In this document: in pieces, positions 43,569-53,196 of the stretch
How the letters are laid out: each line of letters starts with the position of its first letter
Numbering within the stretch: position 1 is the first letter of the stretch
Virus record (IMG/VR): IMGVR_UViG_3300021964_000065
Span: 1-60,201 of that record
From: a virus
Length of the DNA: 60,201 nucleotides
Direction: 5' to 3' (one strand)
The notes under the pieces: generated by a model
What the model saw: only the letters and a program-made list of their open reading frames with translations
Told to the model about the DNA's origin: nothing
The model's database searches: none
Program-made: the position numbers and the translations under genes

Positions 43569-43912
43569 TATTCTGGTATTTGTTCTGCGGGTGCCCATGG
43601 CATATCTGCTTCTACGTTAGTCGGAGATACTTTTTGGGTAATTGCTTTTGTGATAACTTCATTCATATGATCTGTAGGATGATTTGCTTTTACCCACTCA
43701 ATAACATCTGCTTCTGTTAAAGAAGCTAACTCTGTAAAGTTTTCCGTATCAGGCAAGCCAATAGGGCAAGCTCCAGGAAAAACGTGTGTTTCTCCAGAAT
43801 CTGCATCTGTACCCGTATAATCAAATCTAATATGTGTGATAACATCTGACAACCCCTCAAGCACTGGTGCTTTTTTCATAGCCGTTATTTTCCAATCGTA
43901 TGTAATATTCAT
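43568..43912 (-). CDS. Small structural-region protein, paralog of 41460-41813
   Basis: A 114-residue protein: YDWKITAMKKAPVLEGLSDV, then LTEADVIEWVKANHP and KVSPTNVEADMPW. It shares spacing and key positions with the 117-residue protein at 41460-41813 (Y-x-W, LEG..DV, LTE.D...WV, NPT or SPT). Both flank the tail fibre gene. Confidence 0.6.
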   Translation of the reverse strand: MNITYDWKITAMKKAPVLEGLSDVITHIRFDYTGTDADSGETHVFPGACPIGLPDTENFTELASLTEADVIEWVKANHPTDHMNEVITKAITQKVSPTNVEADMPWAPAEQIPE

Positions 43913-43936
43913 AATACTTATTTAAAATTTTAATAA

Positions 43937-46900
43937 TTATTTATTTTCTAATGCTTTAACTTTATCTGAAAGTTCTTTTATTGCTTCAATAAGCAAAGGT
44001 ACTAATTTTTCGTATTTAACAGCCTTATATCCGTTATCTCTTGTGCTTACTAATTCAGGTGCGATTTTTTCAACTTCTTGTGCAATGACTCCAATGTCAT
44101 GCCCCTCATAAACATCTTGCTTATCATTCCAATCAAACTCAACACCATTTAATGACTCTACTTTTTCAAGAGCATTATTAATATTCTTTTTATTATCTTT
44201 TAATCTTTCATCTGATGATGAATAAGCTACAACATCACCATTAAAATGAGCGTTTCCTGTTCCAGAAATACTAGCTACTAGATTTGTGCCGTGCTTAAAT
44301 ATCCAACCCCTAGATGTGGACCCGTTCATAGTGAAATAAGTAGCCCAATCACTTGTTACAGAGCCGTGTGTTCCAGATCCAGCAGTTCCAGTGAAAGCCA
44401 AGCCGTATGCTGGCATACCAGTTGTTTGAGTACCGTGAAGAGATATACCGTGTTTGGAGGTGGATGAAGCTGCTGAATTAACAGAAATACCAGCATAAAA
44501 CCTAGCTTGATTTAAATTACTAGCGCTCGCGGGATTGCAATAATATGAGGTATCATTAGAATCGTAGAAGATAGGGGATCTGAATGAGTTTGCTGCGTAA
44601 ACATACCCTGCATTTCCTGGTAATAAATTTACTGATGATATTAAAGCTGTTCCTCCTTGCCCAATATTTATTTGAGCAGATGTGTCAAACTGTAATATAC
44701 TTCTTAAATAACTACCATCATCATTATATATTCTAAACCCACGGTCTATAATAAGAGCTGCATCAGTAACCGAATCAACTCCTGATGAATAAGTACTTCC
44801 TTTTAAAGCAATACTACTCATATTGGATATCCCAGCTGGATTTACATAATAACCAGTATTATCAGAATCGTAGAAGATGGTTCCACGTATATCTCCGTTA
44901 ACGTGTAGCTTACCCGAAGGACTCACAATTCCTATCCCTACGTTGCCTCCAAAAGGACTTAAAGCTAAGTCCCAGTTAGCTGTTGCTGGGCCATTAGTAA
45001 CCTGTAGTCCTATCCCATTACCTCCGTTTACCTGTGCAAATAGTAAATTTGTAGAGTTAGTAGCATGTGGCTGTAATTTTAAAACAGCTTCTGATAGCAT
45101 TGATGCTTTACTTGTAGCATCACCTCCGCTAGAGTTATAAACGTGTAACTTAGCGCCTGGACTAGTAGTCCCTATACCTACGTTGCCTGCAGAGTCAATA
45201 CGCATACGTTCTGTGCTATTAGTTCCAAGCAGCAAATCAAAAGCACCAACCGTTGTAATTGCTGTTTTTGAATTACTAGTAATAGCTGAACCATTAGCAC
45301 CAACATTTAAATAAGTACCTCCTGAATATGCTGAACTGTAAATTACAGTTTCTATACCTTTGGAATTATCATTTTTAATTTGATGGATATTCGCAGAAGT
45401 AGTTGATGTTATATTAGATAAAAAAGTATTTGAGTTAGGAGCAGTAATTACAAGTTTAGCACTCGGACTACTCGTGCCTATTCCAACGTTGCCTGAACTA
45501 TATAAAGCCTGGACTGAGGTACCACGAGATATAAAATCAAGACTAGCATAATCAGTACCTGAAGCGGAACCGGCTGATAAAGTACCTGTATATACTGTTG
45601 TAGATGCGTTATATCCTAATAGCCAGTCATGATAAACGTTGAATGATAAACCATTACTGTTAGAAGCACAATAAATTTCTAAATAATATTTACCATCACT
45701 ACTATCCAGTCTAATTTTAGCTTGTGAGATGTACCCACTCGCACCGTATTTTTCTAATTTTACAGTAGTTACGTCAGTCCAGTTTTTATAGTACTTTATT
45801 ACATAAGTTACAGGTGTGAAACTACCCCCTGTAAAACTTAAAGTAAATATACCTCCTCCTCTAGTATCTACTTTAGCTAATTTATACCATCCTGCTGAAT
45901 TAGCGGGTGTTGCGGCTCCTCCAATTGCGTTGTGATAAAAGCCTGATGAGTATACCTTTGATGTACTATATATAGTCCCAGCAACATAAAGTTTTTGAGT
46001 AGGATTATTAGTCCCTATCCCAACGTTGCCACTCGAATCTATTCGCAGGCGTTCGTGAAATATATTTACAGTATCCCTTGTATGGATTCTAAATCCACCA
46101 CCATATCCTGCACCTCCACCATCAGCAAAGCCATCAATATAAAATCTTTGATTATTACCGTTACCTCCATTAGAACGCATATAAAATTTTGGACTTCCTG
46201 CTGCTCCTAGAGTTACGTCTCCACTCGAATCAATACGCATTCGTTCGGTTCCTGCGGTTTCGAAAATGACCCTTCCCGCACCATCAGTAACACCTACTCC
46301 GTTGTGGTGTAGACCACCTTCAATAATAACATCTCCTGCCCTTATTCCTAGACCAGTATTCACACGCCCTAATCCTGCTGATATTCTTACATTACCCCCT
46401 TGTTGGGCTTGTCCAGATGTTCCAGTAGGTTCAGCATTAGCTCCTTTTATTAGCAATTCTCTTGCTGTTGTAGAATATGGGTTTGTTGGAGATTGTTGTA
46501 TACCGATAGTAGAAGTTCCAGTAGTAGAGTATGGAAAATTAATATTTCCATTTACAGTTAATTTAGCACTAGGACTCGTAGTACCTATTCCTACGTTGCC
46601 ACTCGAATCTATGCGCATTTTTTCGCTTCCATTTCTTGAAAAGCGAACATAGCCCGAAGCATAATCAAGCGTTATTGGATAACCTGAGTCAATTAGAAAT
46701 CCATCAGTAGTACGATTATCATAAGTAATACCTGCTGAAGCAAAAACTGTTGAATCACTATTAAAAGTCCACTGTATATCACCTTTTGTTCCAGCTATTC
46801 CTGCTTTTATTTTTAAGTTAGCATTTGAAGCATCAAGAATTGCATTTCCAAAAACTTCAAGTTTTTCAGTAGGACTCGTAGTCCCTATCCCAACGTTGCC

Positions 46901-49450
46901 GGCACCGGCAATATAGATTCTAGTAGTATTGTTTGTTCCAAAAGCAAAATAATTGTTTCCAACTGTTGTTAAAAAACCAGTACTATCCGTTACAATGCTA
47001 TTCCCATCTAAATACATATTAGCATTACTATCTTGTATTCTCAACCCAGCATTGGCTGTAGTAGTTGATGTTATAGCACCAATTGTAGCATTTTTGTATA
47101 TGTGAGTGGTGTTAGAAGGACTAGCAGTCCCTATACCTACATTACCTGTCTTTTCAATAGTTATAATATTGCCAGTAGTTGAGCTATCTATTTCAAAAGC
47201 ATCGTCATTAGTGTCATCATTTCTGATTGTCCAAGTTTCTTGGGTGTTTTGAAGTTCAATAGCAGAGCTGTCATTGTCTGTTGATGCAGCTACTCTTATA
47301 TAAACATTTCCGCCACCCTGTACTTCAAGTTCTCTAAAAGGATTACTCGTCCCTATCCCTACGTTGCCGTTAGAATCAATACGCATTCGTTCTGTATCAC
47401 CAGAGCCTCCACCGCCACCAGTTCTAAAAGCTAATTCTCCAGACCCTGCTGTAGCACCATAAGCCCTAATTCTTAAATCGTCACCAGCCCTATCTAATAC
47501 ACCTGCACTTGTTTGGGATGTAGTTAAAGGGCCTTCCCACACAATAGCGCCATTAACTTCAAGTTTTTCGGTTGAAGGTGTTTTATTTATCCCTACTCTA
47601 CCACTCGAGTCTATGCGCATACGTTCGGTTTCAGAACCTGCCGTACTAAATACTATCCCATCATATCCGTGCAGTTTAGCGTTTCCATTAACACCTAAAT
47701 CCTCATTTTTAGTTAAATAAACAATATTAGGAGAATTGTCACTTGCTCTCTCCCATCCAAGTTTTGTTCCTGTTCCTTTTATCCCTACATTACCACTTGA
47801 GGTTATGCGCATTTTTTCTATATTCCCACCGCTTGCAAATAATATATTAGAATTTGAACGTATTGCAAAATCATCAACAGCAGAAGTGCTTATCATATCT
47901 CCTGCAGTTGTAGCCACTTCTATCCCTGCTTTAAATGTTGTGCTATTATAATATCTTAAAGCTAAATTGTCTGTGGCTTGTAAATCTAATAATTTAGAAG
48001 GCGTCATTCCTATCCCTACGTTGCCTGCTTCTGTAATACGCATTCTTTCCACATCGGCGCCGCTTATTACTGAACCAAAAACGTGGTCTCTGTTTGGAAA
48101 ATATAATATATCAGAACTTGAGTTAGAGGTTATTCTGCTGTTTGCATTTCCTAAGTATAAAGAATCGTTAAGGCTAATATAAGCGTCTCCATTTACATCT
48201 AACTTATAAGCAGGACTATCAGTCCCTATACCTACCTTACCGTCTCTATCGATTCGCATAGCCTCCGCCATACTTCCAGCATCTGTTTTTGTTTCAAATG
48301 CCAATTCACCAGATGGATTAGCACCAAGGTGATCCGGATATATTGCTGTTATTCTTGCCGCGTCTAATAAGTCACCAGTTTGATTGTTGTCTGAATTTGA
48401 TTGAAAAGATATTCTATTAAAATTATTATCTGTTTCATCATTATTTTGTAAAACTAAATCGCCTGTGTTCGTGCCAGCATCACCTGTAGAATAGACGGTG
48501 GTAGAGTCATCTCTAATTGTTAGTTTTTGAGAAGGACTCGTAGTCCCTATCCCAACGTTGCCACTTGCGGCTATGCGCATTCGTTCGGTGCTATTTGTAT
48601 TAAGAGTTAAATAGCTTGTTGCTAAACTGCTCCCCCTTACACCTCTAATGTAAATAGGAGATACTGAATTATCCGCAGTTGATGGAACAAAAGAAAGTTG
48701 TGAATAATCCCCTTGTGTTGTAGAATTTATCTGTAGTGTTAAACCTTCTCCATTTACGCTTGTTTTAATATGCTCAATATTATTTGGACTAGCAGTCCCT
48801 ATTCCAACTCTACCGTTTAGTTCATCAATATGTACAACTGTAGATTCAATAGTATTACCATCACCTACCCATATCTTTCCTGTTGATAAATTAGGAACGT
48901 CATTTGTTCTAAGAATTGATGATACTATAAGAGATCCGTTAGAAGAATGGACTCTTGCTACTTTAGCAATGTTTTGTATAAAGTTTGTTGACCCAGTTGG
49001 CTTTGTTAAAGTTAATCCACCACCCGCTTTTACATATACTGTATCATTAGCTGTAGATGATGATCCATCGATTGTGTCCGTTACAAGACCTTTTAATAAA
49101 CCACCTTGTACTACAAAACCTTCACCGTTATTAGCTAAGGTAGATTCTAAAAGACCAATAGCTGGCATATGTGATGCGTTAGAAGCATCTGCTGGTGCAA
49201 TTTCAAGCTTATCAGTATTTCCAACATTACCTGTTACATATACAGGAGTACCTTTTGCTATAGAAGCTCCCGAAGTATTTTTAACATTTAAATGTGTAGA
49301 TTCAGCTGAATCAGCGGAAGATGCTACTGCACTCCCAAATGTTAGGTTTCCTGCCCCGTCGGTAACAATTGCCTGCCCTACAGATCCATCATTATCAGGA
49401 AAAGTATAAGCGTCGTTTATTCTTAAATTACTTAAAAAACGGTTAGCCAT
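43937..49450 (-). CDS. Giant tail fibre with S74 autoprotease chaperone
   Basis: A 1837-residue protein. About 15 copies of a repeat around MRIDSSGNVGIGTTSPSAKL are spread from residue 210 to 1600, separated by variable blocks. The C-terminal about 95 residues are a peptidase S74 intramolecular chaperone: SSDERLKDN gives the Ser1746/Lys1751 dyad, followed by GVEFDW and IGVIAQEVEKIAPELV and a coiled coil. The chaperone drives trimerisation and then cuts itself off. It is likely the main receptor-binding fibre. Confidence 0.85.
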   Translation of the reverse strand: MANRFLSNLRINDAYTFPDNDGSVGQAIVTDGAGNLTFGSAVASSADSAESTHLNVKNTSGASIAKGTPVYVTGNVGNTDKLEIAPADASNASHMPAIGLLESTLANNGEGFVVQGGLLKGLVTDTIDGSSSTANDTVYVKAGGGLTLTKPTGSTNFIQNIAKVARVHSSNGSLIVSSILRTNDVPNLSTGKIWVGDGNTIESTVVHIDELNGRVGIGTASPNNIEHIKTSVNGEGLTLQINSTTQGDYSQLSFVPSTADNSVSPIYIRGVRGSSLATSYLTLNTNSTERMRIAASGNVGIGTTSPSQKLTIRDDSTTVYSTGDAGTNTGDLVLQNNDETDNNFNRISFQSNSDNNQTGDLLDAARITAIYPDHLGANPSGELAFETKTDAGSMAEAMRIDRDGKVGIGTDSPAYKLDVNGDAYISLNDSLYLGNANSRITSNSSSDILYFPNRDHVFGSVISGADVERMRITEAGNVGIGMTPSKLLDLQATDNLALRYYNSTTFKAGIEVATTAGDMISTSAVDDFAIRSNSNILFASGGNIEKMRITSSGNVGIKGTGTKLGWERASDNSPNIVYLTKNEDLGVNGNAKLHGYDGIVFSTAGSETERMRIDSSGRVGINKTPSTEKLEVNGAIVWEGPLTTSQTSAGVLDRAGDDLRIRAYGATAGSGELAFRTGGGGGSGDTERMRIDSNGNVGIGTSNPFRELEVQGGGNVYIRVAASTDNDSSAIELQNTQETWTIRNDDTNDDAFEIDSSTTGNIITIEKTGNVGIGTASPSNTTHIYKNATIGAITSTTTANAGLRIQDSNANMYLDGNSIVTDSTGFLTTVGNNYFAFGTNNTTRIYIAGAGNVGIGTTSPTEKLEVFGNAILDASNANLKIKAGIAGTKGDIQWTFNSDSTVFASAGITYDNRTTDGFLIDSGYPITLDYASGYVRFSRNGSEKMRIDSSGNVGIGTTSPSAKLTVNGNINFPYSTTGTSTIGIQQSPTNPYSTTARELLIKGANAEPTGTSGQAQQGGNVRISAGLGRVNTGLGIRAGDVIIEGGLHHNGVGVTDGAGRVIFETAGTERMRIDSSGDVTLGAAGSPKFYMRSNGGNGNNQRFYIDGFADGGGAGYGGGFRIHTRDTVNIFHERLRIDSSGNVGIGTNNPTQKLYVAGTIYSTSKVYSSGFYHNAIGGAATPANSAGWYKLAKVDTRGGGIFTLSFTGGSFTPVTYVIKYYKNWTDVTTVKLEKYGASGYISQAKIRLDSSDGKYYLEIYCASNSNGLSFNVYHDWLLGYNASTTVYTGTLSAGSASGTDYASLDFISRGTSVQALYSSGNVGIGTSSPSAKLVITAPNSNTFLSNITSTTSANIHQIKNDNSKGIETVIYSSAYSGGTYLNVGANGSAITSNSKTAITTVGAFDLLLGTNSTERMRIDSAGNVGIGTTSPGAKLHVYNSSGGDATSKASMLSEAVLKLQPHATNSTNLLFAQVNGGNGIGLQVTNGPATANWDLALSPFGGNVGIGIVSPSGKLHVNGDIRGTIFYDSDNTGYYVNPAGISNMSSIALKGSTYSSGVDSVTDAALIIDRGFRIYNDDGSYLRSILQFDTSAQINIGQGGTALISSVNLLPGNAGYVYAANSFRSPIFYDSNDTSYYCNPASASNLNQARFYAGISVNSAASSTSKHGISLHGTQTTGMPAYGLAFTGTAGSGTHGSVTSDWATYFTMNGSTSRGWIFKHGTNLVASISGTGNAHFNGDVVAYSSSDERLKDNKKNINNALEKVESLNGVEFDWNDKQDVYEGHDIGVIAQEVEKIAPELVSTRDNGYKAVKYEKLVPLLIEAIKELSDKVKALENK

Positions 49451-49458
49451 AATTTAGA

Positions 49459-50769
49459 TTATATCTTTTGGATTAGCACTCTTATATCGTTTGTTGCTGG
49501 TGCTGATGTGAAATTTATAGTGACTTGATTAACAGAATTTCTAATAACGTCTGCATATACTGTGTCAAAAGTAGAAGTGTCAAATAATTGTACTATAACA
49601 TCTTTTGTATTTAAAGAGTGTGTTATAACAAATGATGTTGTGGTTGTATCCCCAATAGAAGTTTTATAGCTATCATTAGATGTGATTATGTTATAATAAT
49701 CAGTCCCATTTTCTGTAACTTGCCATTTATCCGTTGATTCTTCCCATCTTAATTGAACATTGTCAGAAGTACCTCTTTGGATTTCAATACCACCATTTTC
49801 GCTAGGAGCATCATCAATTACATTACTATTAAGTAATATAATGTTATCCGCTATTGTAAGTGTTTCTGATTTTACTGTAGTCGTAGTTCCTTCTACTATT
49901 AAATCACCCCATACGGTTAAATTTTTTGCATTACTAGCATCACCAATAATTGTATTACCGTTTAACTGCACTGTATTGGCTGCACCAGCAACGCCAGTTA
50001 TAAAGTTACCATTTATAGTTAAATCAGCATTGTTACCAGATGTACCAAGCGTTGTGTCACCATATATAGTCACTGTATCTGTGCCAGCAAAACCGTCTCT
50101 GCCTAATTCAGTAGTACCTTTAACTGTTAAACTAGCATCACCAGCTGTACCTGTTTCACCCGAAGGAGGATTCACTGAAGCATCGTTTTGAATTACAACG
50201 TCTGAAGGTAAACCTATTTTAATTACTGCACCCTCTGTAATGCCAGGATTTAATTGTGCCGCTGGCGTTCCATAAACATCAGTATCATCTGAGAACACGT
50301 CAATTTCATTTGAAGTACCTGAAATAGTAACAAATTCTTTTAAGTATTCAAAAATGTGCTTACTACGTACAAGAAATTCGCCTTTATCGCCATTAGCTAT
50401 TATATCCTCATATATACCATCAGTTTCTAAAACCCTAAGATCTACAGTCCCATGATCATGACTGCCATTACCACCTGTATTAGTCCCTGTATCAGATTCA
50501 TTAACCTCAACGAGCGGAGGATTAGTTGATGCGCCTGGCGTTGATGCTGATACCGCGCCATTTATGTTTATAGAGTTACCTTCTATTGTGTGTAAATCAC
50601 CAACAGGCTGCCAATCCGTACCATCATAAACATATATTTTATCATCTCCTGAATTATAATATATTTGCCCTTCAACAGGAGAACTAGGGGCTGTAGCTAA
50701 AGGTTGAATAACAGCATTCTGTAATTCATTCTTATTAAGGTTAATGTTGTTTAAGTAATTTATAGACAT
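49459..50769 (-). CDS. Tail fibre / tail spike-type protein
   Basis: A 436-residue Thr/Asn/Gly-rich protein. SPVEGQIYYNSGDDKIYVYD is a common virion-anchoring stretch; the middle is beta-helical (LTVKGTTELG, TIYGDTTLGT, LTVWGDLIVEGTTTTV). ETLTIADNIILLNSNV and VQLRWEESTDKWQV are motifs of marine phage fibres. The last 70 residues share a fold with the end of the next protein (238 residues). It ends 8 nt before the giant fibre. Confidence 0.65.
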   Translation of the reverse strand: MSINYLNNINLNKNELQNAVIQPLATAPSSPVEGQIYYNSGDDKIYVYDGTDWQPVGDLHTIEGNSININGAVSASTPGASTNPPLVEVNESDTGTNTGGNGSHDHGTVDLRVLETDGIYEDIIANGDKGEFLVRSKHIFEYLKEFVTISGTSNEIDVFSDDTDVYGTPAAQLNPGITEGAVIKIGLPSDVVIQNDASVNPPSGETGTAGDASLTVKGTTELGRDGFAGTDTVTIYGDTTLGTSGNNADLTINGNFITGVAGAANTVQLNGNTIIGDASNAKNLTVWGDLIVEGTTTTVKSETLTIADNIILLNSNVIDDAPSENGGIEIQRGTSDNVQLRWEESTDKWQVTENGTDYYNIITSNDSYKTSIGDTTTTSFVITHSLNTKDVIVQLFDTSTFDTVYADVIRNSVNQVTINFTSAPATNDIRVLIQKI

Positions 50770-50801
50770 TTTTTTTATTTTAAATAATTTTTATTTTTTT
50801 T

Positions 50802-51518
50802 TCAATTTAGGTATGCTACGCCACTGAAAGGCGCGCTGAAATTAATAGTTATCTGATTCGTCCCATTATAAGTTGTATTTCCATAAACTATACTGCTTCC
50901 TGAATCTACAACAGTAACAGACGGTCTTTTATCTAAATTATGCGTTATTACCCAAGTATCAGATGCCGATTCTTGTATGTAAAGAAAATTTTTGTCTCCA
51001 GGAGGAGGTGGCACTAATGTTACTTTTTCAATAAAGCTATAAAGTTTGCCTGGCTCGAACGAGCCTTGTCCTTCCACAAATTCTACTTCTATATCTAAAA
51101 AAGCTACCTGGGAAAATCTATTTGTTATGTCAGTTAAACGATATTTTGCAAAATTATTTATATTTGAAGTTTCAAATATAAATATATATTTTCTTTCTAA
51201 ATATTCTAAGTAATTAGTTATAGTTTCACCCGCTAAATTTATTTTACTAAATACAAGATCCGTTATCGTTGAAAAAGGTATAGTGCCTCCAGTACTGTCT
51301 GGCAAAGAAATACTTCCGGTTTCTCTACCTGAAACACTTCCTGAATAAAATTTATATGTTTGCTGTCCACCTGCTGATATTTTGCCAGTAGTATTAAAAT
51401 TGTCTGCAATTCCTTGTGCGGTAAAGTTTTTTGTTATTCCAGTTGGCCCGTCAGTCCCAATCCATTTGTCAGTGTCTTGTATTATAAGGTCTCTAGCGTA
51501 ACTACTTATTTTAGCCAT
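50802..51518 (-). CDS. Tail-associated structural protein
   Basis: A 238-residue protein whose N-terminus (ISSYARDLIIQDTDKWIGTD) is typical of phage fibre adaptors. The C-terminal domain (TWVITHNLDKRPSVTVVD, then YNGTNQITINFSAPFSG) resembles that of the neighbouring 436-residue fibre. It may be a fibre connector. Confidence 0.55.
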   Translation of the reverse strand: MAKISSYARDLIIQDTDKWIGTDGPTGITKNFTAQGIADNFNTTGKISAGGQQTYKFYSGSVSGRETGSISLPDSTGGTIPFSTITDLVFSKINLAGETITNYLEYLERKYIFIFETSNINNFAKYRLTDITNRFSQVAFLDIEVEFVEGQGSFEPGKLYSFIEKVTLVPPPPGDKNFLYIQESASDTWVITHNLDKRPSVTVVDSGSSIVYGNTTYNGTNQITINFSAPFSGVAYLN

Positions 51519-51978
51519 TTTTATTTTCTTTTTTTACAGCTGATCCAAAATAATAACCGAAGATGCTTAATGCAACACCCTCTACAATACCAATCATATG
51601 AATGAATATTTCTTTATTACTTTCCGGAACGTTTGTTGTTACTACAGTATATACTAAAAAAGCAAAAGCAGATAACCCGACTATTCCAGTTAAGGACATC
51701 ATCCAGTCATTACCGCCTGCTTCTTTTATTCTAGCTTCCCTACTCCTAGCAGAGTCTCTATCCTCTACTTCTAGTCTATAAAGTTCTAATAATTGATCGT
51801 GAGCAGCCTCTTTTTCTTCAGTAGACATGTCAGGGTCAGTATCAATAATATTTTTTATTATACCCAGAACACCATTATCTGGTAATACTTTTGAAGCGCC
51901 TTTTATTACTTGAGGTAAAACACCAGTTAATATTTTGCCAAGACCTGTTTCGGAAAAAGATTTTTTATTTTTAGACAT
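51511..51978 (-). CDS. Holin (3TM-type family candidate)
   Basis: A 155-residue protein. EVEDRDSARSREARI plus GGNDWMMSLTGIVGLSAFAF are followed by a second span, MIGIVEGVALSIFGYYFGSA, and a basic end. This plan matches phage holins of the 3TM/2TM families (PF11351-like), where an acidic and Arg-rich helix precedes two spans. It overlaps neighbours by 8 nt. A second holin candidate lies next to the endolysin at 13.7 kb. Confidence 0.7.
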   Translation of the reverse strand: MSKNKKSFSETGLGKILTGVLPQVIKGASKVLPDNGVLGIIKNIIDTDPDMSTEEKEAAHDQLLELYRLEVEDRDSARSREARIKEAGGNDWMMSLTGIVGLSAFAFLVYTVVTTNVPESNKEIFIHMIGIVEGVALSIFGYYFGSAVKKENKNG

Positions 51979-52249
51979 TTTTCTTTCTGCCTTTTCTTTT
52001 TGTTTTCAACGCATCCGGAATATCTCCCAGTTGATCCCCAACCTCTTTAACAGCATCTTTAACATCACCAATCTCTTCGCCTAGTCTTGATTTTATTTCT
52101 GAAATATCTTGTTTTATTCCTTTTACTTTATCTTCTAAACTGTCTGGAATAAAATTTTTATCTTCATCCTTAATAGCACCAATATGTACAAACACTAAAT
52201 ACACTATAGCTATTAATAGTATGACATTTATAATAATACTTGGTATCAT
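51971..52249 (-). CDS. Membrane-anchored coiled-coil protein
   Basis: A 92-residue protein with an N-terminal hydrophobic helix (IIINVILLIAIVYLVFVHIG), then a periodic coiled coil (IKQDISEIKSRLGEEIGDVK), and a Lys/Arg-rich end. This is the layout of inner-membrane spanins, but no partner outer-membrane spanin is seen. It overlaps the holin-like gene. Confidence 0.55.
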   Translation of the reverse strand: MIPSIIINVILLIAIVYLVFVHIGAIKDEDKNFIPDSLEDKVKGIKQDISEIKSRLGEEIGDVKDAVKEVGDQLGDIPDALKTKRKGRKKNV

Positions 52250-52254
52250 AATAG

Positions 52255-52410
52255 TTATTTTTTATATGGAAATAAATTATTTAATTTTTCTTTTCTTTCT
52301 TTACAACCACACGGAACATTTAGTCCATTAGATATTTTTTCTGTAATAGTCTTTATACCTGTTGCTTTAGTTATTTTTTCAATAGAATCTCCTAACCCTT
52401 TTGATTTCAT
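52255..52410 (-). CDS. Small conserved-type phage protein with CGC motif
   Basis: A 51-residue protein: MKSKGLGDSIEKITKATGIK, then PCGCKERKEKLNNLFPYKK. The GLGDxIEKITKATGIK plus CGCxxRKExLN arrangement recurs in marine phages. The CxC pair could bind metal. ATG overlaps the upstream TGA. It is followed after 5 nt by the spanin-like gene. Confidence 0.6.
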   Translation of the reverse strand: MKSKGLGDSIEKITKATGIKTITEKISNGLNVPCGCKERKEKLNNLFPYKK

Positions 52411-52682
52411 TTTTTTCTTTTTAAAGATTTAACCCTTCTTGGCTTGCCTGCCGGTTGGCCTAACCGTTTTTTTTCCGCAATTTTCTTTTTCTTTTCGGAA
52501 GAGGTCATTTCAGATGCTGTTTTTGGTGTTTCCGATGAAACTCTTTTTTTAGGGCGGCAATATGGTACACCTCTTTTTTCACCTTTAGTTCTACCACAAG
52601 GCTCTCCAGTGCGGACATCAATCCATTCTTCTTTAAACCATCTTTTTAGGCTTGCTCCTTTTTTACTTTTTCTTACTGCCAT
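52407..52682 (-). CDS. Lys-rich conserved-type phage protein (DUF5872-like)
   Basis: A 91-residue protein. MAVRKSKKGASLKRWFKEEW, then GKPCGR-type and GEKRGVPYCRPKKRVSSETP, matches a family of short basic phage proteins (KKGxSLxxWFxExWxDV, CGR, PxCRP). I chose the ATG at 52682 over an upstream GTG at 52700. It likely belongs to a set of small virion or DNA-associated proteins. Function is unknown. Confidence 0.65.
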   Translation of the reverse strand: MAVRKSKKGASLKRWFKEEWIDVRTGEPCGRTKGEKRGVPYCRPKKRVSSETPKTASEMTSSEKKKKIAEKKRLGQPAGKPRRVKSLKRKK

Positions 52683-52797
52683 TGCCCCAATTTTTTGCAC
52701 CTACTTTACGGCATTTAGCAATAGCACCGCTTGCATATGCAGATGGAAAAACTTTATATCGTTTTTTTACTTTAGTATAACATGCGTCTTTTGGCAT
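52663..52797 (-). CDS. Small Lys-rich conserved-type protein
   Basis: A 44-residue protein: MPKDACYTKVKKRYKVFPSA, then YASGAIAKCRKVGAKNWG and SKKK. The block CxxKVKxRYKVxPSAYASGAIxKCRKVGAxNWG is shared by many phages. It overlaps the next gene by 20 nt and its ATG shares a base with the upstream stop. Confidence 0.7.
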   Translation of the reverse strand: MPKDACYTKVKKRYKVFPSAYASGAIAKCRKVGAKNWGNGSKKK

Positions 52798-52904
52798 TAC
52801 TTTCTTTTTTTGTTTTTTATTGTTTTAAAATCAGCTCCAGTGATTTTATTGTAAGGCTTTGCCATTTTAGCAATGCGCATTTGTTTTGGTGATAATTTTT
52901 TCAT
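52797..52904 (-). CDS. Small Lys-rich conserved-type protein
   Basis: A 35-residue protein: MKKLSPKQMRIAKMAKPYNK, then ITGADFKTIKNKKRK. The KLSPKQxxIAxxAxPxNKITGADF pattern occurs in many phage genomes beside similar basic peptides. TAATG overlap with the next gene. Function is unknown. Confidence 0.65.
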   Translation of the reverse strand: MKKLSPKQMRIAKMAKPYNKITGADFKTIKNKKRK

Positions 52905-52908
52905 AGTC

Positions 52909-53196
52909 TTAACAGTTCCATTTACGTCTTGCAGCTTTACCTCTTTCTGAGGTCCAGCTTTTGGATCTAGCACAGAATGCTTTTCTACGCTTCCAAGCCT
53001 TACTTCCTTTCTTTAATTCAGATGGAGGAGTAGTAACTGCTGTTTTTAATTTACTTCCAGGATTATCCTTTCTGTATTTAGCAACACCTTTGGCCGTCAT
53101 ACCGCCACCTGCTTTGGAACCAGTACCACCTTTTTTATTTACTTTAGCATAATAGCCAAGGGATTTTTTTCTTGAAGGTGCGTTTTTAGTTGCCAT
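52909..53196 (-). CDS. Lys-rich conserved-type phage protein (DUF6321-like)
   Basis: A 95-residue protein: MTAKGVAKYRKDNPGSKLKT, then AFCARSKSWTSERGKAARRK and a C-terminal WNC. The MTxKGVxKYRxxNPGSKLKTAVT and RxSFCARxxG, RKWNC pattern is shared with many cyanophage-type genomes. Very basic; perhaps packaged with DNA. Confidence 0.7.
   Translation of the reverse strand: MATKNAPSRKKSLGYYAKVNKKGGTGSKAGGGMTAKGVAKYRKDNPGSKLKTAVTTPPSELKKGSKAWKRRKAFCARSKSWTSERGKAARRKWNC

Noticed and set aside
43937-49450. CRISPR-like or tandem array from regularly recurring DNA in the tail fibre
   Set aside because: Repeats are coding, in frame, unevenly spaced and translate to GNVGIGTTSPS motifs.
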